A DNA stretch of 21,487 bases from DRWZ01 sp964601505 (GCA_964601505.1 CAZRNR010000038.1:1-21487); one strand, 5' to 3'; counted from the stretch's first letter, positions 1-7,551 are shown. Numbers and translations: made by a program. The notes: generated from the letters alone by a model not told the origin.

Positions 1-410
1 TCTGCTACACGCGCAACATTTACTGCAGGTTCTATGCCGAGAACGGGAATGCCATGTTTATGATAATACTGGAGCAGATATCCATCATTGCTTGCGATCT
101 CAACAACAAGGCTTTTTTCATTTAACTTACGTAATGAAATCATCCTCTCAGAAATTGAGCGAGCATTTTGTAAGACAGTATCGGAGAATGATGAAAAATA
201 TAAATATTGATGAAACAATTTTTCTGGAGGTACAGTTTCTGTGATTTGGACTAAACTGCAATGTGGACAGAAAACAAGATCTAATGGGTATTTTGATTCA
301 GGTTTATTAAGTTCTTCTGCTGTAAGCAGAGCATTTGCAAGTGGCATTTTTCCGAGCGATAATATCGGCAAAAGATCGGCGCTTCCGCATATTCTACAAA
401 CTGGGTTCAT
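1..410 (-). CDS. SAM-dependent sugar C-methyltransferase, N-terminal part (cut by window edge)
   Basis: The gene starts at ATG 410 and runs off the window; 136 codons are visible. The N-terminus carries a four-cysteine zinc-binding module (C5-x2-C8 and C48-x2-C51), followed at residues 103-111 by VEIASNDGY, the SAM-binding motif I of the TylC3/NovU/CloU type of sugar C-methyltransferase. Family members methylate C3 or C5 of nucleotide-linked 4-keto-6-deoxy sugars. The start overlaps the stop of the upstream rfbG by four bases (ATGA), so the two are translationally coupled. Inferred role: methylating the CDP-4-keto-6-deoxyglucose made by RfbF and RfbG, giving a branched or methylated deoxysugar for the O-antigen. 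The C-terminal half, which would fix the specificity, is not visible. Confidence 0.82.
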   Translation of the reverse strand, partial: MNPVCRICGSADLLPILSLGKMPLANALLTAEELNKPESKYPLDLVFCPHCSLVQITETVPPEKLFHQYLYFSSFSDTVLQNARSISERMISLRKLNEKSLVVEIASNDGYLLQYYHKHGIPVLGIEPAVNVARVA

Positions 411-1393
411 TTTTTTTTATCTCCGAAAAAATCTTTATACCACTCAACTGTTTCGCGAATTCCAGATTCCAAATCAAACATGGGTTTCCATTTCAATAAT
501 TTACGGGCTTTTGACGCTGATAAATACTGGCTTTTAATTTCTCCTCTTGCATAATTCCTAATATCAGGTTCTATGTGTTCGCAGTTCATAATCTTCTGAA
601 TTATTTTTACTATTTCCATAACAGTTATTGGTTTTTCATTACTAAAGTTGAAAGCTTGTCCCTGAATTTCTTTGTCATCTAGTCTTTCGGCAACAAGGAG
701 GTAAGCACTTACTACATCTTTCACATAGATATAATCTCTGACATATGTACCATCGCTACGGATGATGGGTCTTTCCCCCTTGATCAAGCTTCGGATAGTT
801 CCAGGAACTATACGACTCCAATTTAGATCTCCTCCTCCATATACATTACCACACCGAGCAATTCCTATGGGAAGTCCATAGGTGTGAAAATAGGTATGTG
901 CAATAAGGTCTGTGCAACTTTTTGAGACTTCATACGGATGCCGACCTTTGAGAGGCATATCTTCCGTGTAGGGTAGGTTGGATTGCTCGCCGTATGCTTT
1001 ATCGCTGGAGGCAATAACTATGCGTTGAACTATATTCCTGTGAATCCGGCAGGCTTCAAGAAGGTTGTATGTGCCACGTATATTTGATTCGAAAGTCTGC
1101 AGGGGAAATCTATAAGCAACTTCCACAAGCGTTTGAGCCCCAAGATGAAACACGGTGTCTGGCTCATGTTCATTAATGGCCCGTTCAAGGGTCCAAAAAT
1201 CTTCCAAATTCCCGTTCACAACGCTGATTTTATTTATAGTCCCGCTACGATAAAGCTCAGATTGCGGATCTATGTCTCTTACCAATGCTACAACATGAGA
1301 ACCTTTCAAAACAAGTTCTTTTACTAACCAAGAACCTATAAGACCTGTGGCTCCGGTGACAAGTACTTTACGGTCTTTCCAGAAATCGTTCAT
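407..1393 (-). CDS. rfbG: CDP-glucose 4,6-dehydratase
   Basis: An extended short-chain dehydrogenase/reductase that converts CDP-glucose to CDP-4-keto-6-deoxyglucose using tightly bound NAD. From the chosen start, the nucleotide-binding glycine motif GATGLIG is at residues 14-20, the active-site strand SSDKAYG at about 129-135 and the catalytic YEVSK at 154-158. The stretch ARCGNVYGGGDLNWSRI and the motif DGTYVRDYIYV are characteristic of RfbG. The product is 328 aa, slightly shorter than the usual ~350. I chose ATG 1393 rather than the in-frame GTG at 1411 because it gives the normal N-terminus (MNDFWKDRK) and an ATGA overlap with the rfbF stop, the same arrangement as at the neighbouring junctions. 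It lies between rfbF and the methyltransferase, as expected for a CDP-deoxysugar pathway. Confidence 0.92.
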   Translation of the reverse strand: MNDFWKDRKVLVTGATGLIGSWLVKELVLKGSHVVALVRDIDPQSELYRSGTINKISVVNGNLEDFWTLERAINEHEPDTVFHLGAQTLVEVAYRFPLQTFESNIRGTYNLLEACRIHRNIVQRIVIASSDKAYGEQSNLPYTEDMPLKGRHPYEVSKSCTDLIAHTYFHTYGLPIGIARCGNVYGGGDLNWSRIVPGTIRSLIKGERPIIRSDGTYVRDYIYVKDVVSAYLLVAERLDDKEIQGQAFNFSNEKPITVMEIVKIIQKIMNCEHIEPDIRNYARGEIKSQYLSASKARKLLKWKPMFDLESGIRETVEWYKDFFGDKKK

Positions 1394-2163
1394 TTGTCCC
1401 ATATCTTCCACGGTGAATTACCACTTTCCCAGAGGCTTTGTAATAAGCGCATATCCCTTATGGTATCCATGCACTGCCAAAAGCCTTCATGTCGGTATGC
1501 AGCTAACTGTCCATCGTCTGCTAGTCTTTCAAGCACATGAGCTTCCAAGCTCGTGTTATCTCCTTTTATGTATTCAAATACTTTCGGCTCAAATACCATA
1601 AATCCTCCATTTATCCAACCTTCACCAATTTGAGGTTTTTCAATAAATTTAGCAACAATATCTCCATCAAACTCAATTCCTCCAAATCTAGATGGTGGTC
1701 GGACTGCAGTTATTGTAGCAATACGTCCGTGTTTCCGATGGAAACGAAGCAGTTCGTGTAAATTCACATCACTTACTCCATCACCGTAAGTAATCATGAA
1801 AGTCTCATTTTTCAACCATGATTCTAATCTCTTGACACGTCCTCCTGTAAGAGTATTTAATCCTGTGTCAATAAGATGAACTATCCATTTTTCCCGATCC
1901 TTATGATGCACTTGAACACTGCCTGTGGCAAGATCGATTGTCATATCGGAATTCAGATGATAGTAATCAAGGAAGTAGCGTTTAATAACTTCTCCCTTGT
2001 ATCCAAGTGCGATGAAAAACTCATTGAACCCATAGTGGGAGTAGTATTTCATGATATGCCACAATATTGGTCTTCCTCCTATTTCAACCATAGGTTTGGG
2101 AATTCTATCTGTTTCCTCCGCCAGACGTGTCCCAAAACCTCCAGCAAGTATGACAACCTTCAT
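1390..2163 (-). CDS. rfbF: Glucose-1-phosphate cytidylyltransferase
   Basis: Catalyses CTP + glucose-1-phosphate to CDP-glucose + PPi, the entry to CDP-deoxysugars. The N-terminus MKVVILAGGFGTRLAEET is the nucleotidyltransferase signature, followed by the PKPM substrate motif; YGDGVSDV at about 125-132 is the metal-binding strand, and FGGIEFDG and FIEKP follow. The C-terminal EGFWQCMDT is typical of RfbF. Start ATG 2163 gives 257 aa, the canonical family length, and an ATGA overlap with the wzt stop; an upstream in-frame start at 2184 would only add seven residues inside wzt. Its product is the substrate of the adjacent rfbG. Confidence 0.95.
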   Translation of the reverse strand: MKVVILAGGFGTRLAEETDRIPKPMVEIGGRPILWHIMKYYSHYGFNEFFIALGYKGEVIKRYFLDYYHLNSDMTIDLATGSVQVHHKDREKWIVHLIDTGLNTLTGGRVKRLESWLKNETFMITYGDGVSDVNLHELLRFHRKHGRIATITAVRPPSRFGGIEFDGDIVAKFIEKPQIGEGWINGGFMVFEPKVFEYIKGDNTSLEAHVLERLADDGQLAAYRHEGFWQCMDTIRDMRLLQSLWESGNSPWKIWDK

Positions 2164-3461
2164 GATAATTTTTCTATTCTCCAATCCAATTTTGGGCGAA
2201 CAGGTCCAGGAATTGGTCCAGCATAATTATGTCTAATATCATCTAATGTTTCTTCTATCGGATCTTTAACACTTATTGATAAGGCATCTTTTTCGTAAAA
2301 ACTAACATGGGTTCCTGAATGGGTGAAAGTTAGGGCCAGACCAATGAAGTAAATACCGTTGTTGAGAAAGTATCCGGGAATAACACACTCTGCTTCGTAT
2401 ATCCCGGGTTCTCTACCAGACGAGTTGATGAAATTACCTCCAGATGCTACGAAAACATATTCTCCGCGTCCATCAAAAAAGTGGAAATTCGGATAAGGTT
2501 CTCTTGGAACCTTTTCATGAAGCTCATATCGCATTTTCACTTTAAATGGCTGACGAATATCTATCTCGTAAACGGCGTTCCCATTCATGTCTTCTACGCG
2601 GGCTTCAAGTAGTGTTGCAAGATGGTCCCCTATTCTGCGGTTGACCTTTGTAAAATCTGCTATGTGAGGAGCATGGCGACCACGATTATAGTATTTGACT
2701 ACCACTTCGGAAGCTGGACCATCAGCGACTATTTTCCCTTCTTCAAGTAGTATTGCTCTTGGACAGAGGGAAGTAATCATGCCCATGTTATGGCTTACAA
2801 ATAAAACAGTTCTTCCTTCTTTTGAGACTTCCCCCATCTTTCCCAAGCATTTTTTCTGGAAGGCAGCATCTCCAACTGCCAGCACTTCATCAACAAGTAA
2901 GATATCAGGTTCAAGGTGAGCTGCGACCGAAAAAGCTAGGCGAATATACATCCCACTTGAATAAAATTTTACAGGTGTGTCTATAAACTTTTCAATCTCA
3001 GCAAAAGCTACAATTTCGTTAAATTTTTTATCGATTTCCTTTTTCTTCATTCCAAGGATGGCACCATTCAGATATATGTTCTCCCTCCCTGTCAGTTCTG
3101 GGTGAAATCCGGTTCCAACTTCAAGTAGGCTTCCAACACGGCCGTATACCTCGGCTCTTCCTTCGGTTGGTTTTGTGATACGAGAGAGGATTTTGAGAAG
3201 TGTTGATTTCCCCGCACCATTTCTCCCGATAATTCCAATAACTTCTCCCTGCTTTACCTCAAATGAAACATTTTTTAATGCCCAAATGTAGTTATCTTTA
3301 GATTTCTCGTTATTATCAGATTTTTTTAATGCTGAACGAATAATTCGGAAAGGACTAGATAGAACATCGCTCAAGGTGTCACGAAGATTTTTATAAGTTT
3401 TCCTTTCGCCAATGCGGTAAAGCTTGCTAAGATTTTCAACACGGATTGCAATGTCGCTCAT
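2160..3461 (-). CDS. wzt: O-antigen ABC exporter ATPase with C-terminal glycan-binding domain
   Basis: The nucleotide-binding subunit of an ABC-2 polysaccharide exporter, working on the cytoplasmic face of the inner membrane with the Wzm-type permease encoded just upstream. Visible motifs: Walker A GRNGAGKST (79-87), signature YSSGM (167-171), Walker B ILLVDE (187-192) and the switch histidine in SHN (224). N-terminal YRIGERKTYKNLRD is typical of the polysaccharide-export subfamily. At 433 aa it is long: residues from about 250 to the end form a beta-rich Wzt_C-like domain, which in known systems recognises the capped non-reducing end of the O-antigen before export. This suggests a terminally modified glycan, consistent with the methyltransferase in the same operon. 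The gap to wzm is only 5 bp, and the stop overlaps the rfbF start. Confidence 0.95.
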   Translation of the reverse strand: MSDIAIRVENLSKLYRIGERKTYKNLRDTLSDVLSSPFRIIRSALKKSDNNEKSKDNYIWALKNVSFEVKQGEVIGIIGRNGAGKSTLLKILSRITKPTEGRAEVYGRVGSLLEVGTGFHPELTGRENIYLNGAILGMKKKEIDKKFNEIVAFAEIEKFIDTPVKFYSSGMYIRLAFSVAAHLEPDILLVDEVLAVGDAAFQKKCLGKMGEVSKEGRTVLFVSHNMGMITSLCPRAILLEEGKIVADGPASEVVVKYYNRGRHAPHIADFTKVNRRIGDHLATLLEARVEDMNGNAVYEIDIRQPFKVKMRYELHEKVPREPYPNFHFFDGRGEYVFVASGGNFINSSGREPGIYEAECVIPGYFLNNGIYFIGLALTFTHSGTHVSFYEKDALSISVKDPIEETLDDIRHNYAGPIPGPVRPKLDWRIEKLS

Positions 3462-3466
3462 TTTTC

Positions 3467-4336
3467 TTATGACCCCATTTCATCAGCAATTGTTTGTTCT
3501 TTGTAGTTGAACCAGATCATACCGCTGATAAACAGCAGTATAGCAATCAACGATGAAACAAGAATCATAGTGGATGGACCTTTGCCAATTCCAAATAATG
3601 CCCAGCGGAATCCTTCAACCACTCCAGTCATTGGATTGATTCCATACAGAATTTGCCATTTTTCAGGCACAATGGAGCTTGGATAAACTACAGGAGTCAA
3701 GAACAGCCATAGTTGATTGACAAAAGGTAGCACATATACTATATCTCTGTATTCCACAACAAGAGCAGATAACCAGAGTCCAACACCTAAAGCAGTTGCA
3801 ATCAGGAGTAATATGAAAATTGGAAAAAATATGATATTTGCCGACGGAGGAAAACCGTAAGCAAGCATTAAAAATGCAAGTAAGACAGAGGCTATAAGGA
3901 AATCGACAACGGCTGCTAAAGTAGTTGCCAGAGGAGCTATGATTCTTGGAAAATAAACCTTAGTGATAAGCCTTTGATTCCTGAGTAGGCTGTTGGTAGA
4001 ATCCGATAATGTTCTGGAGAATAATTGCCAAGGCAGGAGACCAGTATATGCAAAAAGAGCATATGGAATTCCTTCTGAGGGTATTTTGGCGAGTTTACCA
4101 AAGAACAGGGTAAAGACTATCATCATAACCAAAGGTTGTAGAACTGCCCAAGCTACACCAATCGTTGTCTGCTTATACCGTACTATAATATCCCTCCATG
4201 TTAAAAAATAAAGCAGTTCTCGATAATCCCAGATCTCACGTATGTTGATCCACCCTAATCCTTTTTTGGCACTGATGATAGTAATTTGTTTCTCTTGACG
4301 TTCCCAAGTATCATCTGTCTTTGAGAAATCATCCAT
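3467..4336 (-). CDS. wzm: O-antigen ABC exporter permease (ABC-2 type)
   Basis: Integral inner-membrane subunit that, as a dimer with Wzt, moves undecaprenyl-linked O-polysaccharide to the periplasm. The 289-aa length is close to the usual ~260-290. It has a cytoplasmic N-terminus with the ABC-2 permease motif YRELLYFLTWRDIIVRYKQT (about residues 38-57), then about six hydrophobic segments. LNQ/LLRNQRLITKVYFPR and the LTPVVYP segment match polysaccharide-export permeases. It is the first gene of the minus-strand operon. ATG 4336 is preceded by an AAGGAT ribosome-binding site (4342-4347, 5 nt spacing), the best in the operon; downstream genes depend mostly on coupling. Confidence 0.95.
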   Translation of the reverse strand: MDDFSKTDDTWERQEKQITIISAKKGLGWINIREIWDYRELLYFLTWRDIIVRYKQTTIGVAWAVLQPLVMMIVFTLFFGKLAKIPSEGIPYALFAYTGLLPWQLFSRTLSDSTNSLLRNQRLITKVYFPRIIAPLATTLAAVVDFLIASVLLAFLMLAYGFPPSANIIFFPIFILLLIATALGVGLWLSALVVEYRDIVYVLPFVNQLWLFLTPVVYPSSIVPEKWQILYGINPMTGVVEGFRWALFGIGKGPSTMILVSSLIAILLFISGMIWFNYKEQTIADEMGS

Positions 4337-4678
4337 ATACTATCCTTATTAATTTAAATTTATTGAATTACTGACATTAAATATTACTTATTCCATCACT
4401 TAAAGTGAAAATGACAAAGATTTTTATGCTCTGTGGTTTATCACAGAAATGTTCAGATGTTTATGATTAAATATTCCCAGATAATTCATTTCCCTGCTAA
4501 ACGAGCTGTTTAACAATTAACTGACTGAAATTCAATATTATTTTTATCTTGATTTTGGAAGCTCAAAAACATTAAAATAAATGCAATTTGGATTTAACAT
4601 TGAAAAGTAATTTTGAACTGCTATGTCCAAAAACTCCTTTTTCAGGAAAACATCCTTGACTTAACACAAGCATATACC
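4337..4678. other. Intergenic leader of the O-antigen operon, with two inverted repeats
   Basis: About 340 bp of AT-rich DNA between wzm (minus) and the transposase remnant. It contains no credible reading frame. Two compact dyads are present: TCACTT-A-AAGTGA at 4396-4408 and TCTGTG-GTTTAT-CACAGA at 4430-4447. They lie 60-111 bp upstream of the wzm start, a reasonable place for operators of the O-antigen operon, although no regulator can be named. The rest (4450-4678) shows nothing recognisable and may include the non-coding end of the decayed insertion sequence. Confidence 0.5.
4342..4347 (-). promoter_or_regulatory. Ribosome-binding site of wzm
   Basis: AAGGAT on the minus strand, 5 nt before ATG 4336. 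It fixes the start of the first gene in the O-antigen operon. No convincing -35/-10 pair was found upstream of it. Confidence 0.6.
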
Positions 4679-4891
4679 TTAATTCATCATACCAGAAAAT
4701 AGGTTTATTATCCATACCTTAAACACCATCTCAGACCTTATGTTCTCAAACTTCATATTGCTCAAATACTCACCAAACCATTTCTTAAACACAGAGAAAA
4801 AATATTCTATCAGTAGTGTTCTTGGGCGGAGCAATTTTGAACTCGTTTTCTTAAATCTATTACTGCTGTATAAATTCTCCTTAAAAGATTC
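4679..4891 (-). pseudogene. C-terminal remnant of a DDE-type transposase
   Basis: On the minus strand a 70-codon stretch is open from just after a stop at 4894-4892 down to TAA at 4681-4679, with no start codon of its own in context. Its centre reads LLIEYFFSVFKKWFGEYL, followed by ENIRSEMVFKVWIINLFSG. This resembles the C-terminal region of IS4/IS5-like DDE transposases: the conserved glutamate in an IE-x2-FSxxKxxFG helix, then a basic/acidic helix and a terminal N-L. The N-terminal catalytic part is absent, and the sequence abuts the start of the plus-strand membrane gene at 4896. It is therefore read as a truncated scar of an insertion sequence at the border of the O-antigen cluster. The family assignment is by eye only. 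Confidence 0.5.
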
Positions 4892-4895
4892 TTAT

Positions 4896-5264
4896 ATGAC
4901 TAAAGATATTCAAGAAAGATCATTTAAGATTATCCAGCTAATCTTCTTTATTTTGGGCATTTCCGCCGTTATTATTTCCATATTGGCTGACTATTTTGGC
5001 TTGGGAAGAGGTGGTTTTGGCAGAAGTCAGCTGGTTTTATTACTTTTAGGGCTGATCTTTATTTTATTTGGTATAACCCTGTACTTTCGTATCTTTCAAA
5101 TCTGGTTTCTCAAGTTAGTATATTCAAGACTTTTTCTTTCCTTTTTGTTGTTCCTGATTGTTTTCTTGATGCTGGAAATGGTCCTGAGATTTTCTAGAAA
5201 AGAGAAGTCAGATACTCCAGAGTCTCGTGAGTTCTTTTATCTATGGTATATGATGAAAGATTAG
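4896..5264 (+). CDS. Membrane anchor, probable N-terminal half of a split SGNH hydrolase
   Basis: 122 aa, mostly membrane: hydrophobic segments at about residues 11-31, 45-64 and 78-96. The third ends in FLMLEMVLRF, the pattern that precedes the exported catalytic domain in membrane-anchored SGNH/GDSL proteins. After it come about 25 soluble residues ending FFYLWYMMKD. The next gene begins 22 bp before this stop, in the -1 frame, and its first residues (YDERLGNLIPPYG) are what would normally follow LW in such a protein. I chose ATG 4896 rather than 4740 because the extra 52 codons are antisense to the transposase remnant. The pair is either one frameshifted gene or a two-protein arrangement; I favour the former. 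Confidence 0.65.
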   Translation: MTKDIQERSFKIIQLIFFILGISAVIISILADYFGLGRGGFGRSQLVLLLLGLIFILFGITLYFRIFQIWFLKLVYSRLFLSFLLFLIVFLMLEMVLRFSRKEKSDTPESREFFYLWYMMKD

Positions 5265-6286
5265 GAAATCTAATTCCTCCCTATGGTGGAGGTCATGATA
5301 GGAATGGATTTCGCAATGATTTTGTTCCTGATAAGGCTGATATTGTTGCAATCGGAGACTCGCAGACATATGGACTTAATGCAACTCGTGGGGATTCTTG
5401 GCCAAAGGCTCTCGAGAGAATTTCTGGTCTGAAAACCTATAATATGGGACTTGGTGGATATGGTCCAGTTCAATACAATGAACTTGTTGATGACGCTCTT
5501 AAACTCTCTCCAAAAATCATCGTGGTTGGACTTTATTTTGGAAATGATATTTATGACGCCTATAGAATGGTTTATACTAACCAAAGATATGCATCTTATA
5601 GAAATCCTAAAGCTGGTGATGAACTATTGGTAGATAATATTGCCCATGAATATCAAAAATTCGGATATGGTTTGAACTATACATGGAAAGATTGGTTGTT
5701 AAGTAATTCAGCTGTTTTTAGTTTTATAAATCACCGTATGGTTCATCTTTTTAAAAGATTTGGTTTAATTCCAGTTGATGAGTCTTTTCACCGAGCTAAG
5801 TTATGGGCGGAAACACATCCTGAATATGGACTTGTGTATGATGATGGAAATGTTCAGAGAGTATTTACACCAGCTTACCGCCTTTTGGCTTTGAATCTTA
5901 ACGATCCTCGGATCGCTGAGGGGATGAGAATTACTAAAGATATGATGCTGAGAATGCAAGATAAAGTTAGGAGAAAAGGAGTTTTTCTGATTATCCTTTT
6001 AATTCCAACAAAGGAACTTGTGTATGTGGATGATGTCCCACCTGAACGTATGAATAAGAGCTTTAAGCTACTTGTTGAGATGGAAGAAAAAGCTCGTGAG
6101 CAAATAATACAGTTTTGCGATGAAAATGATATATATTGGATAGATGCATTGCCTGGTTTGAAAATCAATCGTCGCAAAAGTATTTACTTGACAAATGTAG
6201 ATGGTCATCCAACATCTGAAGGATACTTCGTTATTGCAAAAATTGTATATGATAAACTTGTTGAACTTGGAATTATAGAGAAATAA
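5243..6286 (+). CDS. SGNH/GDSL-family hydrolase or acyltransferase domain protein (lacks its own export signal)
   Basis: A 347-aa SGNH-fold esterase/acyltransferase-like protein. Block I is IGDSQTYG with the nucleophile Ser40; block II is LGGYGP with Gly at 71-72; block III is GND at 100-102; and the C-terminal DGHP carries Asp320 and His322. All four catalytic/oxyanion blocks are intact. Family members hydrolyse or transfer acyl groups on carbohydrates and lipids; the substrate here is unknown, though the neighbouring O-antigen operon makes glycan O-acylation a fair guess. The protein starts without a signal peptide or transmembrane segment, and ATG 5243 has no Shine-Dalgarno sequence. Both facts fit a catalytic domain that has been cut off from the membrane anchor encoded immediately upstream (see 4896-5264). 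Confidence 0.85.
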   Translation: MVYDERLGNLIPPYGGGHDRNGFRNDFVPDKADIVAIGDSQTYGLNATRGDSWPKALERISGLKTYNMGLGGYGPVQYNELVDDALKLSPKIIVVGLYFGNDIYDAYRMVYTNQRYASYRNPKAGDELLVDNIAHEYQKFGYGLNYTWKDWLLSNSAVFSFINHRMVHLFKRFGLIPVDESFHRAKLWAETHPEYGLVYDDGNVQRVFTPAYRLLALNLNDPRIAEGMRITKDMMLRMQDKVRRKGVFLIILLIPTKELVYVDDVPPERMNKSFKLLVEMEEKAREQIIQFCDENDIYWIDALPGLKINRRKSIYLTNVDGHPTSEGYFVIAKIVYDKLVELGIIEK

Positions 6287-6346
6287 TTTTTTTTCCTCCA
6301 CATATATTTACAAACTTACAATGGTGATCTATGGAAAACTATAGAC

Positions 6347-6371
6347 ATAACTTTTTGGAAAGTTATTTTTT
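6347..6371 (+). terminator. AT-rich Rho-independent terminator candidate after the SGNH gene
   Basis: Perfect 8-bp inverted repeat ATAACTTT/AAAGTTAT with a TTGG loop, followed directly by a run of T. It lies 60 bp after the SGNH stop and before fbp. The stem contains a single G-C pair, so it would be weak at high temperature. Confidence 0.4.
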
Positions 6372-6381
6372 GCGCTATAAA
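6355..6381 (+). promoter_or_regulatory. Possible sigma70-type promoter of fbp
   Basis: TTGGAA (6355-6360) and TATAAA (6376-6381), 15 bp apart, which is short. Transcription would start near 6388, about 13 nt before the strong Shine-Dalgarno. It overlaps the hairpin at 6347-6371, so at least one of the two calls may be wrong. Confidence 0.3.
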
Positions 6382-6400
6382 AATTTTAGCTTAAAATCAT

Positions 6401-6407
6401 AGGGAGG
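6401..6407 (+). promoter_or_regulatory. Strong ribosome-binding site of fbp
   Basis: AGGGAGG, 7 nt before ATG 6415. It decides the start in favour of ATG 6415 over the in-frame TTG at 6409. Confidence 0.85.
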
Positions 6408-6414
6408 TTTGAAT

Positions 6415-7551
6415 ATGGCAAAGGTTACATTATCTTTGATAAAGGCAGATGTTGGTTCGGTAGCTGGGCACACTACACCGCATCCGAGAATGTTTCAAGC
6501 AGTCAAAAGTGTTCTTGGTGGTGGAGTAAAATCTGGAATCATAAACGATTTTATGACTGCAAGATGTGGAGACGATATTTCACTGATAATGACACATGAG
6601 AAAGGTGAAAATAATCCATCAGTTCACAAATTAGCGTGGGACTCTTTTATGGAAGCAGCGGAGGAAGCAAAAAAAATGCACCTTTATGGAGCAGGGCAAG
6701 ATCTTTTAGCAGAAGCATTTTCTGGAAATGTCAGGGGACTTGGACCAGGAGCTGCAGAAATGACATTTGAAGAGAGAAAATCTGAACCTGTGATAGCCCT
6801 ACTTGCAGATAAAACAGAACCATCTGCTTTCAATCTACCTCTTTCAAGAATATTCGCTGACCCATTTACAACAACAGGTTTAATAATAGACAAAAGAATG
6901 CACGATGGTTTTATTTTTGAAGTCGTTGATGTCAAAGCTCACAAAAAGATTAGGATTTCAACTCCTGAAGGATTGCACGACCTTCTAGCTTTTATCGGGG
7001 ATATAACAAGATATGCTATAAAAAGAATATGGTCAAAAGATAAATCAATAGGAATAGCTGCAACTGTATCAACAGAGAAACTCTCACTTATAGCAGGTAA
7101 ATATGTCGGGAAGGATGATCCCGTTGCTCTTATAAGATCTCAATCTGGATTGCCAGCAGCTGGAGAAATACTTCAACCTTTTGCCTTCCCTGCAATGGTA
7201 TCAGGATGGATGCGTGGTTCTCATTGGGGACCTTTCTACCCATCTTCTCAAGATGATTCAAATCCTACATTTTTCGATGGCCCCCCAAGAATAGTTGCCC
7301 TGGGTTTCCACATAAAAGACGGAGCAATACAAGGTTTAGAGGAAAAGTCTGAACCCGGAAACCATATCCCTGTAGACTACTTCAAAGATTCATCCTGGGA
7401 TTATGTCAGAAGACAAGCCATGGAGTATGCAGTTTATATAAGAAGACATGGACCGTTTATGCCAGCGATACTACCACCAGAAGAACTCGAATATACCACA
7501 CTTCCAGAGATACAGAAGAAACTTCAAGGCAACTGGGAAGAAGCTGATTGA
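6415..7551 (+). CDS. fbp: Fructose-1,6-bisphosphate aldolase/phosphatase (bifunctional)
   Basis: A single enzyme that condenses glyceraldehyde-3-phosphate and dihydroxyacetone phosphate to fructose-1,6-bisphosphate and then removes the 1-phosphate, making gluconeogenesis one-way. Family members (FBPA/FBP, type V FBPase) are ~365-400 aa; this is 378. The N-terminal MAKVTLSLIKADVGSVAGH is diagnostic. AGKYVGKDDPV places Tyr230 and Lys233 where the archaeal enzymes have Tyr229 and the Schiff-base Lys232. GWMRGSHWGP and the acidic, Mg-binding segments near SSQDDSNPTFFDGPPR are conserved. The enzyme is known from archaea and deep-branching, mostly thermophilic bacteria. It stands alone, with its own ribosome-binding site, and converges on gyrB. 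Confidence 0.96.
   Translation: MAKVTLSLIKADVGSVAGHTTPHPRMFQAVKSVLGGGVKSGIINDFMTARCGDDISLIMTHEKGENNPSVHKLAWDSFMEAAEEAKKMHLYGAGQDLLAEAFSGNVRGLGPGAAEMTFEERKSEPVIALLADKTEPSAFNLPLSRIFADPFTTTGLIIDKRMHDGFIFEVVDVKAHKKIRISTPEGLHDLLAFIGDITRYAIKRIWSKDKSIGIAATVSTEKLSLIAGKYVGKDDPVALIRSQSGLPAAGEILQPFAFPAMVSGWMRGSHWGPFYPSSQDDSNPTFFDGPPRIVALGFHIKDGAIQGLEEKSEPGNHIPVDYFKDSSWDYVRRQAMEYAVYIRRHGPFMPAILPPEELEYTTLPEIQKKLQGNWEEAD

Noticed and set aside
4740..4895. Longer N-terminus for the SGNH membrane anchor (start at 4740)
   Set aside because: The extra 52 codons are antisense to the transposase remnant, hydrophilic/low-complexity and without a ribosome-binding site; the normal N-terminus starts at 4896.
6370..6397. 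TTGCGC and TAAAAT before fbp, 16 bp apart
   Set aside because: Transcription would start inside the Shine-Dalgarno sequence, which would defeat it.
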